Source: a virus
Length of the DNA: 64,000 bases
Reading direction: 5' to 3' (one strand)
IMG/VR virus record: IMGVR_UViG_3300009177_000031
Location: 24,310-88,309 of that record
The translations under genes and the position numbers were made by a program. Position 1 is the first letter of the stretch. Every line of letters begins with the position of its first letter. Of the stretch, positions 1-8,565 are shown piece by piece. The notes under the pieces were generated by a model. It was not told where the DNA came from. It saw nothing but the letters and a program-made list of their open reading frames with translations, and did not search any database.

Positions 1-4
1 AGCG

Positions 5-3000
5 GTGCGCGGCTTGATGGACCGCTACCGCAAAGCGCTGCACGAAGATCCGAAGGTGCAAGCGCTCGCGCAAGCCGCAGCGGAGAAGCGCGAAGCCGAG
101 CGCAACGCGTTCTACCTGACGTGCGAGCACACCGCGGAGGAGTTCTCGCCGCTCGCCGGCGATCTTGTCACGAAGGAGGACTTCGAGGATCTGACGTTCA
201 AAGCGACCGCTGCAATGGCGCAGATGGGTCTCATCGAGCGCGGTGGCAAAGGCAGCGTTGCTCAGCGCCGCATGCGCGGTGCAATCGTTCCGAAGTCGAG
301 CATGCTGTTGCAGGACAAGCGCAACATGGGTTCGCTTTGGAAGGACGATCAGCTCGAACGTCTCAGCGCGCCGCAGCTGATGGCGGTGCACATTGCAGTC
401 GATGCGCAGGAGTCGTTCTCGAAGGACAACACCTACGAGTACGAGCCTGGTGCGCCAAACGCGAACCGCGACCGCGTGTTCGATCTCATTTGCAGCAAGC
501 TCGGCGTCGACCCGGACGATCAGGTCGCGAAGAACACGCTGAAGCGCAAGCTGGAGAAGACGACGGAAGCGACGCTGCGCGCGATGACGAACTACAACAC
601 CGGACAGGATCCGATGTTCGCGCTCGCGATGACGAAGCGCATCTGTGACATCTACAAGAACGCCGATTGGCTAGAAGACCACAAGAAGAAGGTCGCCGAG
701 GAGCAATCGCGCATTCAGGAGATCCTCGCTGCGCAAGAGGACACGTCGTTCGAGCCTCCACCGTCGATGGTAAACGGCGTTTGGAACGGCAAGACGCTGA
801 AGGATGCGAACAAGCCAGAGAAGGGCGTTTGGGCTCCGTTCGAGTACCAGAAGAAGTACATCAACTGGATGCTCAAGGCGAAGCGCGGTGTGATTGCAGC
901 CGATGCCGGCATGGGCAAGACGCCGATCGTGATCGCGTTCCGTGAGCTGCTTGCATCGCAGGGCAAAGACGTTCCTGCCATTTGCTTCCTACCACCGTCG
1001 TTGATGGAGCAGTGGCCTGCGGCGATCCAGAAGTTCGCGCCAGAGAACGCCGACAAGATCCTCAACCTCAGTGGTCTCTCGTTGGAGGAGCGCAAGGTCG
1101 CTTTGCAAAGCGACATGGCGAAGAAGGCTCGCTACATCTTCATCAGCACCGGCACGCTCACCGGTGACGTGCCGGATCCGAACTCGACGGAAGACGAGAA
1201 CGATGGCACCGGTGGTTCTGACCACGAGATGGTCGAGATCCTGAAGAACCTCGAAGGCGCGGTGTTCATCGACGAAGCGCACCAAGGCGGTTACAAGAAA
1301 GCCGGCAACACGCGCCACGAGATTGCAAAGGCGGTGATGGAGGGTCGCGAGTACGCGTTCGGCATGACGGCTACGCCGATGCCAAACGATCCGATGGACG
1401 TCTATCACCTCGCGAACCTGTTTGCGCCTGGCAGCGTTGGTGACGCCGAGCTGTGGGCTGGTCGCACCGCTGGTGTGGCGTGGAACGAAGAGGAAGGTCG
1501 TTATGAGGTGTCGAACCCGGAGCACCTTGCAGAGCTGAACCAGCGCCTCAAGCCGTTCGTGTTCTACAAGAGCGTCAACGATCCAGACGTCGTGAAGGAC
1601 ATGGGCAAGGGTCTTCCGCAGAAGACCGGTGTGCACGAAGACTCAGCGATGCACGAGGGTGAGGGCGATCTGAATCTGTCAGGTCACTCGAACGCGCAGA
1701 ACGGTTTGTCGCAGCACGACTACTTCAAAGAGGGTGGTGTCATTGACACCATGATCGAGCTGCGCATCGCGCGTTTGGTGCGCGAGCGAGCGGAGAAGAT
1801 TGCAAACGGCGAAGTGAATCCTTCGACCGGTGAGCCGTACAAGGCGTACCACCCCAAGTTCCTTCAGCTGATGGCTGGCGGCATGAAGATCATGCTGCAA
1901 CGGCAAGCGTCGATCTCGCCAGCGCTCATCGATCACACGTATCGCAAGTCCGATGGTGGCGTTGCGCACTCGCCGAAGATCAAGGCGCTGTGCGATGACA
2001 TCGTCGCGCACTTCTCAAACGGTGGTCAGGGTGGTGACGACGCGAAGCCGCTCGTCGTGTTCTCATCGTTCCCTGGCAAAGCGTTTCCGCTCGTGCGCAA
2101 AGCGCTCGCCGAACGCGGTGTGGATCCGTCGCTCATCGAGACGATTGCAGGCGACGTCGCTCCGACGGAGCGCGGCTACATGCAGGACAAGCTGAACAAG
2201 GGCCACGCGAAGGTGCTCCTTGTCGGCACGATGTCAGGTGGCGCCGGTCTGAACCTTCAGGAAGCGGCGAACAAGACGCTGTTCCTCGATGAGCCGTGGA
2301 ACCCGGCTGCAAAGCGTCAGGCGATTGGTCGCGTTTGGCGCACCGGACAGAACAACGTCGTGCACGAGAAGACGTACCGTTCGGTTGGTACGTACGACTC
2401 GGTGGTGGAGCAGAAGATCGCAGGCAAGCAAGCGATGGTCGCTGCGCTTCTCGGAAAGGACATGCCGACGGAGGCATCGTTCAAGCCGGACACGTCGATC
2501 AAGGAGCTGCTTGGTCGCGTGAAGGGCACCGACTACACCGAGGATCAGATCAAAGCGATCATGGAGAACTCGAAGAACTACGATTTGGCTTCGAGTGAGC
2601 ACAAGCAAGCCGAACAGCTTTTGCAATCGATGCACGATGAGGATTGGAAGGAGAAGGCCGGTGGTCAGGGCTTCGGTGGTGGCGTTTCCGCAACGCTGAC
2701 CGACAAGGACTTCGAGCCGAACAAGGAAGCGCAGAAGACGCTCAAGAACAAGGGCGCGCACAAACTCACCGAAGCGTTCGATGAGAAGGAGTTCCGCGGC
2801 AAGTGGGAGATGGATCGCGATAAGCGCCGCTCGAAGCAGAACTACGAGATGGCGAACCTGATGGCTGACGTGTACAGCCAGCAAGGGAACAAAGAGAAAG
2901 CTGACGAGTACAAGCGTCGCGCTGACGAGCTTGCCGAGAAGTACCCTGAACTCGGTGGTGCAAAGGACGGTGGTGCGAAGAAGAAGGGCAAGGACGAGAA

Positions 3001-3628
3001 GCCGAAGGCCGAGAAGAAGGGCGACGAGAAGAAGCCTGCGAAGGGTGGCGACAAGAAGCAATCGAAGGAAGGTGGCGAGAGCGAGCAAACGAAACCGCCA
3101 CCGCGCGCGACTGCAACGGTTGCTGACGCCGAGCACGAGCTGAAGCAAAAGGCGAAGGCGCAGGACGCGCACACCAAGACGCAAACGGAGAAGGTGAAGC
3201 AGCGCAAGCCGCAAGAGACGACGAACAAGCTCGGTGGCAATCCTGACGAGCAAGAGGCGCCGGTCAAGCCGGCGACCTTGAAGCAGCCGGTGGTGAAGCG
3301 CAACGAAGCGCTCGGTGTCGACTTCCACTCGAAGGACAATCCGTTCCCGGAGAACGGACGCAAGGTGAAGGGCACCGACGTCTCGAACGCGGAAGCGAAC
3401 TACGTACTCGATGTGCTGCACAAAGAGAAGAAGCTGAAGTCGTGGGACGAGTTCATCACGACGCACATCAAGCCGGTTTGGGACGAAGAGGACGGTCGCA
3501 ATCCGTTCTCGATGAAGGCTGCGCACGAGTACGTCGGCAAGATCGTCGACGCGATCTCGAATCAAGGCTTGATGACGCTCAACGAGCCGATGAAGGCTGC
3601 GAAGAAGCAGACCAAGAAGGAGAAGTAG
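5..3628 (+). CDS. SNF2-family DEAH helicase, 5' end possibly outside window
   Basis: ATP-dependent DNA translocase/helicase of superfamily 2, SNF2 type. Seen: Walker A with GMGKT near residue 301, DEAH box in VFIDEAH near 420, motif III (GMTATP) near 455, and a helicase C domain with GGAGLNLQEA and the arginine-finger motif GRVWRTGQ near 775. After about residue 960 comes a Lys/Glu-rich low-complexity linker, then a short ordered C-terminal segment. The first start codon is a GTG at position 5, but the frame is open to the window edge, so the gene may begin upstream. It lies just upstream of minor head genes; phage P1 DarB is a known example of a virion-packaged SNF2-type protein used against restriction. 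A similar role here is inference from position only. Confidence 0.9.
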   Translation: MRGLMDRYRKALHEDPKVQALAQAAAEKREAERNAFYLTCEHTAEEFSPLAGDLVTKEDFEDLTFKATAAMAQMGLIERGGKGSVAQRRMRGAIVPKSSMLLQDKRNMGSLWKDDQLERLSAPQLMAVHIAVDAQESFSKDNTYEYEPGAPNANRDRVFDLICSKLGVDPDDQVAKNTLKRKLEKTTEATLRAMTNYNTGQDPMFALAMTKRICDIYKNADWLEDHKKKVAEEQSRIQEILAAQEDTSFEPPPSMVNGVWNGKTLKDANKPEKGVWAPFEYQKKYINWMLKAKRGVIAADAGMGKTPIVIAFRELLASQGKDVPAICFLPPSLMEQWPAAIQKFAPENADKILNLSGLSLEERKVALQSDMAKKARYIFISTGTLTGDVPDPNSTEDENDGTGGSDHEMVEILKNLEGAVFIDEAHQGGYKKAGNTRHEIAKAVMEGREYAFGMTATPMPNDPMDVYHLANLFAPGSVGDAELWAGRTAGVAWNEEEGRYEVSNPEHLAELNQRLKPFVFYKSVNDPDVVKDMGKGLPQKTGVHEDSAMHEGEGDLNLSGHSNAQNGLSQHDYFKEGGVIDTMIELRIARLVRERAEKIANGEVNPSTGEPYKAYHPKFLQLMAGGMKIMLQRQASISPALIDHTYRKSDGGVAHSPKIKALCDDIVAHFSNGGQGGDDAKPLVVFSSFPGKAFPLVRKALAERGVDPSLIETIAGDVAPTERGYMQDKLNKGHAKVLLVGTMSGGAGLNLQEAANKTLFLDEPWNPAAKRQAIGRVWRTGQNNVVHEKTYRSVGTYDSVVEQKIAGKQAMVAALLGKDMPTEASFKPDTSIKELLGRVKGTDYTEDQIKAIMENSKNYDLASSEHKQAEQLLQSMHDEDWKEKAGGQGFGGGVSATLTDKDFEPNKEAQKTLKNKGAHKLTEAFDEKEFRGKWEMDRDKRRSKQNYEMANLMADVYSQQGNKEKADEYKRRADELAEKYPELGGAKDGGAKKKGKDEKPKAEKKGDEKKPAKGGDKKQSKEGGESEQTKPPPRATATVADAEHELKQKAKAQDAHTKTQTEKVKQRKPQETTNKLGGNPDEQEAPVKPATLKQPVVKRNEALGVDFHSKDNPFPENGRKVKGTDVSNAEANYVLDVLHKEKKLKSWDEFITTHIKPVWDEEDGRNPFSMKAAHEYVGKIVDAISNQGLMTLNEPMKAAKKQTKKEK

Positions 3629-3631
3629 GCG

Positions 3632-4096
3632 ATGCCAAATCGCGAGAAGTCGAACCACGTCGTGTTCCGCACCGTCAATCGCGGTGACGGAAAGAAGGGC
3701 ATCGAGGCGCACACGCCTGAGAAGGTGCTTCCGATCCACGACAAGAAGGAACTCGAAGCGCAGCTGAAGCACTACGCGAAGTTTCTTCTATCGCTGACGA
3801 CAGGAAGTAACGTCGCTGCGCGTCGGAAGTATGTCGAGCTGATTCGTCCGGCGCTGCGCTACTACTGCAAGAAGTTCAACGTGCAGGCACCGAAGTGGCT
3901 CGCAAACGACGACTACTACACCAAGACGATGGACACCGCGACGAAGCAGCAGATGTTCGGCATGCGCCCGCTTCGCATCGGGGAGTTTCAGAAGCTGAAG
4001 CCGGTCGAAGGTGTCGAGAGCGTTTCGTATCCAGGCAAGGAGCCGGATGCGGAGGAGCAAGGAGCAAAGGCAAATGGGCAAGCCCCTCAGCGATAA
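3632..4096 (+). CDS. Hypothetical protein in head gene cluster
   Basis: 154 residues, starting 3 bases after the helicase stop and overlapping the next gene by 23 bases, so it is probably co-translated. It is basic in its first half (YCKKFNVQAPKWLANDDYY around residues 71-89) and has no signal peptide, membrane segment or motif that I recognise. Its position between the SNF2 helicase and the MuF-like protein suggests a head-associated role, which is inference only. Confidence 0.7.
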   Translation: MPNREKSNHVVFRTVNRGDGKKGIEAHTPEKVLPIHDKKELEAQLKHYAKFLLSLTTGSNVAARRKYVELIRPALRYYCKKFNVQAPKWLANDDYYTKTMDTATKQQMFGMRPLRIGEFQKLKPVEGVESVSYPGKEPDAEEQGAKANGQAPQR

Positions 4097-5027
4097 GCAA
4101 CGAGAGAAGATCAGCAAGCTGATTGCTGACCATCACCTCGCGTTTGCCGTCGAGGTGCTTGGGCCTGACGCGATTCCGCGCGCTGAGCTTCAGCGTTTGC
4201 AGCGTGAAGGCATCCTGAAGCAGCACGAAGTCGAGCACGCGCAGGTTGCGATTCCAGCTGCGCACATGCTTGGCAAGCAAGCAGCGTCAAACGCGCAGCT
4301 CGCGCGCATGCCGCCAGAGCAGTTCTGGCAGTTCATCGAGCACGCACCGCCGCAGTTCAGCAAGCACGATCTCGACGCGATGAACGCGGCGAAAGCTGTG
4401 GTTGGTCGTTTGATCGTCAACCTCGGTGTCGGTTTGCTCAACGAGTTCGAGAGTGCCAGCCATGAAGAAGCAGCAAAGCTTCGTCAGGAAGCGTTGGGGG
4501 TTGTACAACACGAGGTTGCGCTCGGCATCGCACGACGTTCTGCGAAGGAGAAAATCCAGCGTCGCTTGCGAGACAAGCTCGGCGAGTCGGAACGCAATTG
4601 GGCGCTTGTGGTACAAACCGAACTCCACAACGCGCAGGAGTACGGCAAGGCGCTCGGACTCGGCGCTGACGGGCGAGACCCGATCGTCTACAAGCGGCCA
4701 CGTCCTGACGCTTGTCGTTTCTGCAAGCTCCTGTACCTCGTCGATGGTGTACGTCCTCGTCTCTTCCGTCTCTCAGTGCTCGTGAAGAACGGCACGAACT
4801 ACGGAAAGCGTGCGCGACGTCCTTCGTTCCGTGGTGCAGGCGCAACGGAATGGAAGGCGACCGTCGGCTGCGTGCATCCTGGTTGTCAGTGCGAGATGCA
4901 CCAGATGCCGGAAGGCATGACGTTCGACAAGCAGGGGAAGCTCGTTGCGTCTGTGCGCAAGAGCATCGAGCCTGACGTTCTCACCGCCGATCTTCGGAAG
5001 CTCATCGGTCACCGGTGCGTCGCATGA
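4074..5027 (+). CDS. MuF-like minor head morphogenesis protein
   Basis: 317 residues. The ATG at 4074 is chosen because GGAGCAAAGG precedes it; the frame is open 63 bases further up, but those codons lack a ribosome site. The C-terminal half carries the features of the phage Mu gpF / SPP1 gp7 minor head family: a helix with VQTELHNAQEYGKALG, a CRFC pair, and the terminal GCVHPGCQCEM cysteine/histidine cluster typical of the MuF fold. Known members sit on or inside the portal region of the capsid and can be ejected with the DNA. It overlaps the following kinase-like gene by ATGA. Confidence 0.8.
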   Translation: MGKPLSDKQREKISKLIADHHLAFAVEVLGPDAIPRAELQRLQREGILKQHEVEHAQVAIPAAHMLGKQAASNAQLARMPPEQFWQFIEHAPPQFSKHDLDAMNAAKAVVGRLIVNLGVGLLNEFESASHEEAAKLRQEALGVVQHEVALGIARRSAKEKIQRRLRDKLGESERNWALVVQTELHNAQEYGKALGLGADGRDPIVYKRPRPDACRFCKLLYLVDGVRPRLFRLSVLVKNGTNYGKRARRPSFRGAGATEWKATVGCVHPGCQCEMHQMPEGMTFDKQGKLVASVRKSIEPDVLTADLRKLIGHRCVA

Positions 5028-5893
5028 CTCAGCTCGAAACCATCGTGAAGCGGATGAAGCCGGTCTCGATCAAGATGATCGCGGAAGGCAACGTCGGCGC
5101 ACGTCTGGTGACGTATCCGAACGGCGCGCAGGTCGTGATGAAGATCTGTTCGTCTGTAACGACGAAGAACCAGCGCACGACGCAACGCGGTCTGCCCACC
5201 GAGACAGAACCGAAGCGCGAAGTCGCGTTCTATCGGCTGTGCAAGTTGCTCGGTTGGGACATCGTGCCGGAAACCGTTTTGGGCGAATTCGCCGGTTTCC
5301 CTGCGTCGTTTCAGCAATACATGACGGCGGCGAAGCTCTACGACGTGGAGCCGCGCCTGCGGAACCCGGGCAAGAACAGGGTGGCGTGGCAGATCGCGCT
5401 GCGCGAAACCTTGCGAGACAAGGTTCCATTTGAAGACACGCTGCGCCTGACAGTGCTAGATTTCCTGGCAGGGTCGCGCGATCGTCATGCTGCTAATTAT
5501 GGTGTTCGTTTGGATGTGTCTGCCAACAAAGCTCGTTGGCGACTCATCGGTTGGGACAACGGTTGCTCGTTTGGTTTGACGCAAGCGTTGTACAAATGCG
5601 TCGCTCACAAGTGGGTCTTCCGTTACGCGTTCGATCTGTCGACTGTTTGGGATGACCTTCGACGCATTCGACGTTCAGAACTCGCTTCTGCACTGAGTGG
5701 CCTGATCGACGACGAAGCTATCGACCACGTTTGGCATCGAGTTCAGTTTGTACTCACGTTTCCACATCGCATGCCGTGGAAGACGCTTTCGCAAGGGCAT
5801 GACGACGGTGACTCCTTTCCGTCGTACGCAGAATGGTTCAAACCGATGCTGGGCACCAAACCCTTCTACATCTTGCAAACGCAGGCGCTGTAG
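5024..5893 (+). CDS. HipA / PI3-4-kinase-like protein kinase
   Basis: 289 residues; the ATG at 5024 overlaps the stop of the MuF gene (ATGA). Seen: a candidate ATP-binding lysine K40 in QVVMKI, an N-lobe helix KREVAFYRLCKLLG, a catalytic loop DFLAGSRDRHAANYG with D153 and N158, and a metal-binding DNG at 178-180 (IGWDNGCSFG). This order of DRHxxN followed by DxG is the signature shared by HipA-type toxin kinases and PI3/4-kinase-like bacterial proteins. A phosphotransferase is therefore well supported, but its substrate is unknown. The position between minor head protein and prohead protease is odd for a kinase and suggests packaging in the virion (inference). Confidence 0.78.
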   Translation: MTQLETIVKRMKPVSIKMIAEGNVGARLVTYPNGAQVVMKICSSVTTKNQRTTQRGLPTETEPKREVAFYRLCKLLGWDIVPETVLGEFAGFPASFQQYMTAAKLYDVEPRLRNPGKNRVAWQIALRETLRDKVPFEDTLRLTVLDFLAGSRDRHAANYGVRLDVSANKARWRLIGWDNGCSFGLTQALYKCVAHKWVFRYAFDLSTVWDDLRRIRRSELASALSGLIDDEAIDHVWHRVQFVLTFPHRMPWKTLSQGHDDGDSFPSYAEWFKPMLGTKPFYILQTQAL

Positions 5894-5917
5894 AGGTACT
5901 CCTAGGAGCCGGGTTCA

Positions 5918-6664
5918 ATGCGTGACAACGACCTTCTAGACGGCAAAGACGACTTCTTGATTTGGACGCCGAGCTGCGTCGAGATCATCATGAAGGCTGG
6001 TGTCGACATCGAGCGCACGCGTCCAATCGGTGGAACGTGTTCGACCGAGCGTCTCGATCGCCAGGACGAGAAGGTGTTCGCGAAGGGACTCGACTTCAAC
6101 GAGTTCGTGAACCACGGCTACTTCAACGACAACCACAAGCAGAACACGGCTGACATCCTCGGCTATCCGAACATGGCCGAGCTACGCAAGGGTCGTTGGT
6201 GGACCGAAGGCAACTTGCTTCTCGATTGGGAGCCTGCAAATCGTGTTTGGGCGCTCGCGAAAGCGCTCTCAAAGAGCACTGCGAAACGCAGGCTCGGCTT
6301 CTCGATCGAAGGCAAGGTAACGGAGCGCGGTTACGACAACCGCATCACGAAGGCGATCATTCGCCACGTCGCAATCACCAATTCGCCGGTGAACACCGAT
6401 TGCACGTGGGACATTCTCGCGAAGGCGTTTGGCTCGATGGAGGAGCTGGAAGGTGCTTCGTTGCGTCGCGCGCTGAGCGCGGGTGCTTCGTCGCCGGGTT
6501 CCAGTGGAGGCGCAGCGCTCGCAGGTGGGCGTGTGGAGCGCAAGCCGATCGAGCTGACGTTCGACGAAGCGGTGAAGGTTCTTAAAGCGCATCGTCCGCA
6601 GTACGCGTGGGGAACGTGCGAGCGGCTCGCTCGTGTGATTTTCAAACAAGAACGGAGGAACTGA
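5918..6664 (+). CDS. Prohead maturation protease
   Basis: 248 residues, with ribosome site AGGAG about 12 bases before the ATG. The central part has the caudovirus prohead serine protease pattern: RLGFSIEGKV with candidate nucleophile S129, followed by a strand with RHVAITNSPVN (conserved I-x-H-V-A-I-T-x-x-P-x-N block). Such enzymes are packaged in the procapsid and cut the scaffold and the N terminus of the capsid protein before DNA packaging. It lies directly before the candidate decoration, scaffold and capsid genes, as expected. The C-terminal 60 residues, Gly/Ser/Ala-rich then basic, may be a self-cleaved tail. Confidence 0.82.
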   Translation: MRDNDLLDGKDDFLIWTPSCVEIIMKAGVDIERTRPIGGTCSTERLDRQDEKVFAKGLDFNEFVNHGYFNDNHKQNTADILGYPNMAELRKGRWWTEGNLLLDWEPANRVWALAKALSKSTAKRRLGFSIEGKVTERGYDNRITKAIIRHVAITNSPVNTDCTWDILAKAFGSMEELEGASLRRALSAGASSPGSSGGAALAGGRVERKPIELTFDEAVKVLKAHRPQYAWGTCERLARVIFKQERRN

Positions 6665-6665
6665 A

Positions 6666-7019
6666 ATGGCAAAGCGAACTCCTACGGGCAAGCCGCTTAC
6701 GGGTGCTCAAATCCAACAGGCCAACGACCTGATGGGAACTGTCACGTTCACCGGATCGGTGATCGTGTCGCTCAACAACGTCATCATCCGTCGCAAGGGC
6801 AACAAGATCTTGTCCTCGACGGATCTGAAGAGCTTCTTCATCACCGGTCTCACCTTCATCGATGCTGGTGGTGCCGCGACGGTTCACCGTCTCGCGGCGG
6901 TGAACAACGGCGATGGCACCTTCACGATCAACGCGTCGAAGGAGACCGGTGTCGCCGGCACGTACGCCACCGCGACGAACCCCTGCACCGTCACCTGGTG
7001 CGTCACGCTCGCGCAGTAA
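6666..7019 (+). CDS. Small beta-rich structural protein, possible capsid decoration
   Basis: 117 residues, ribosome site GGAGGA upstream, start 1 base after the protease stop. The sequence is Thr/Val/Ala-rich with alternating hydrophobic positions, as in small beta-sandwich virion proteins, and has no signal peptide. It lies between the prohead protease and the capsid gene, where head decoration or cement proteins are usually found. No family is recognised; the role is inferred from position. Confidence 0.7.
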   Translation: MAKRTPTGKPLTGAQIQQANDLMGTVTFTGSVIVSLNNVIIRRKGNKILSSTDLKSFFITGLTFIDAGGAATVHRLAAVNNGDGTFTINASKETGVAGTYATATNPCTVTWCVTLAQ

Positions 7020-7031
7020 CGAAGGCATCTA

Positions 7032-7048
7032 AACGCCGTTGAGGCGTT
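7032..7048 (+). other. Intergenic mRNA hairpin
   Basis: AACGCC (7032-7037) and GGCGTT (7043-7048) form a 6-bp stem with a 5-base loop between two small structural genes. No U-tract follows, so it is more likely an mRNA-stabilising or processing hairpin, or a weak attenuator, than a strong terminator. Confidence 0.4.
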
Positions 7049-7072
7049 CGACATCTTGCAAAGGAGAAACAC

Positions 7073-7468
7073 ATGTCTCGTCAGAATCTCGTGCGCTTCA
7101 ACGTTGGCGGTAAGGATCCGCTCACTCCATTCGGCGTCAAGGTGAGCACCTCGTTCACCATCCCGACGACGAAGCAAGTCGCTTCCGCGGTCGATTCCGC
7201 GTTCGGCGGCGCCAACCTCGCATCGATCATCAACACCGTTGGTGGTCAGCTGCTTCTCGCGATGAACGATGGCGCGGCCGGTACGGCGTGCGTCTTCGAT
7301 CTCACGATGCAAGACGTTTGCGATCTGCGTCCTGGTGACGTGGTCGCGATGTCTGCGGTCGCGACGAACATCGTCACGCTGACGGTCACCAGCGTCGACG
7401 GTACGGTGCGCACCTTCCTCATCACCGGCGTCACCACCACGGCGACCGTCGTCGGCTACTTCGCGTAA
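7073..7468 (+). CDS. Small structural protein, possible capsid decoration
   Basis: 131 residues, preceded by AAAGGAG. Rich in Val, Thr and Ala with regular hydrophobic alternation (VVAMSAVATNIVTLTVTSVD), suggesting an all-beta fold. Its place beside the 117-residue protein and upstream of scaffold and capsid genes suggests a head accessory protein. No domain is recognised. Confidence 0.7.
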   Translation: MSRQNLVRFNVGGKDPLTPFGVKVSTSFTIPTTKQVASAVDSAFGGANLASIINTVGGQLLLAMNDGAAGTACVFDLTMQDVCDLRPGDVVAMSAVATNIVTLTVTSVDGTVRTFLITGVTTTATVVGYFA

Positions 7469-7504
7469 GCGAAGCGGTTGCAAAACCACCAAGGAGAAAC
7501 GCAA

Positions 7505-8524
7505 ATGGCAAATCCAAGCCAAGACGAACTTCTCGCCGAGCTGGATAAGCTGGAGAAGTCGACGCTCAAGAAGGGTGGCGACGCACTTCAGAACGCCCCA
7601 CACGACGGTGGTTTTGCCACCCAAGGGACGAACATCCAGGAGAAGGCGAAGAAGATGTACAAGGCTCTCCGCAAGGGAGGGTTCTCGAAGAAGGAAGCGA
7701 AGAAGGCCGTCTACAAGGCGTTCGGCGACGAGGAAAGCTCGTCGGACGAGTCTTCGGCGATGTCTTCGGTCGAGAAGGCGATCGGAAGCGCCGATTCGAT
7801 GTCGAGCGATGATGCGAGCGGCGATGACGAATCGTCGGATGGCACGTCGAGCGAAGACGAATCGTCCGACGAGTCTTCGGCGATGTCGTCGCCGATGAAG
7901 AAGTCGACCGGCGCTGCGGCGATGGCGAACGCTGTCGCTGGCGCGAAGCCGCAAGAGGATTCGATTCGCAAGGCGCTCACCGACGAGCATCCTGACGTCG
8001 CTGGTGCGCTCGATGCGGTTCCGATTCTCGGTCAGCTGATCGACGCAATCGATCGCATGGCCAAGGGCGGTGGCAAGTCGAGCAAGAAGGCGCTGGGCAG
8101 CATTCGCAAGGCGCTCGTCGCCGAGTCGGAAGCGCGCAACGACTTCAACAGCCGTCTCGCGAAGGCGCTCGTGCACATGACCGGGCGCATGATCGGCATC
8201 GAGGATCTCGTGAAGAAGATGGCGAGCGAGCCGGTGAACACCGGCAATCGTCAGCCGTCGCTTCGCAAGAGCGATTTGCAGCAACCGTCGTTTCACGATG
8301 GCGGTACGCAGCGAATCACCGGTGGCAACGGCGATCCCAACCAGGTGTCGCCGCTGACGCAACTTCCCTACCTGCAAATCCAAGAGGCTCTCACCGAGCT
8401 GTGCATGAAGGGCGGTGCCGAGCTGATGGACATCACGAAGTTCGAGAACAGCAAGGGCGACCTGCGGCTGTTGCCGCCGAACGTCATCGAGCAACTGGAG
8501 AAGCGTCTCTGCGCTGCGGCGTAA
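7505..8524 (+). CDS. Scaffold/core-like head protein with acidic Ser/Asp/Glu tract
   Basis: 339 residues. The start at 7505 is chosen over an in-frame TTG at 7478 because AAGGAG lies 8-13 bases before it. Residues about 75-140 are an extremely acidic Ser/Asp/Glu tract, flanked by helical, Lys/Ala-rich segments. The composition and position directly before the capsid gene fit a scaffold or prohead core protein. HDGG occurs at residues 33-36 and 264-267, bracketing the core; the same motif occurs at residues 41-44 of the capsid protein, so these are candidate protease processing sites. An alternative is a head-fibre or internal protein. Confidence 0.65.
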   Translation: MANPSQDELLAELDKLEKSTLKKGGDALQNAPHDGGFATQGTNIQEKAKKMYKALRKGGFSKKEAKKAVYKAFGDEESSSDESSAMSSVEKAIGSADSMSSDDASGDDESSDGTSSEDESSDESSAMSSPMKKSTGAAAMANAVAGAKPQEDSIRKALTDEHPDVAGALDAVPILGQLIDAIDRMAKGGGKSSKKALGSIRKALVAESEARNDFNSRLAKALVHMTGRMIGIEDLVKKMASEPVNTGNRQPSLRKSDLQQPSFHDGGTQRITGGNGDPNQVSPLTQLPYLQIQEALTELCMKGGAELMDITKFENSKGDLRLLPPNVIEQLEKRLCAAA

Positions 8525-8565
8525 GCAGACAGCAACGACGAAACGCAAACTGAAAGGAGTCTGAG

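Noticed and set aside
2234-3772. 512-codon open frame on the minus strand
   Set aside because: It mirrors the SNF2 gene, has Leu/Arg/Val-heavy shadow composition and no ribosome site or motif; typical antisense openness of GC-rich coding DNA.
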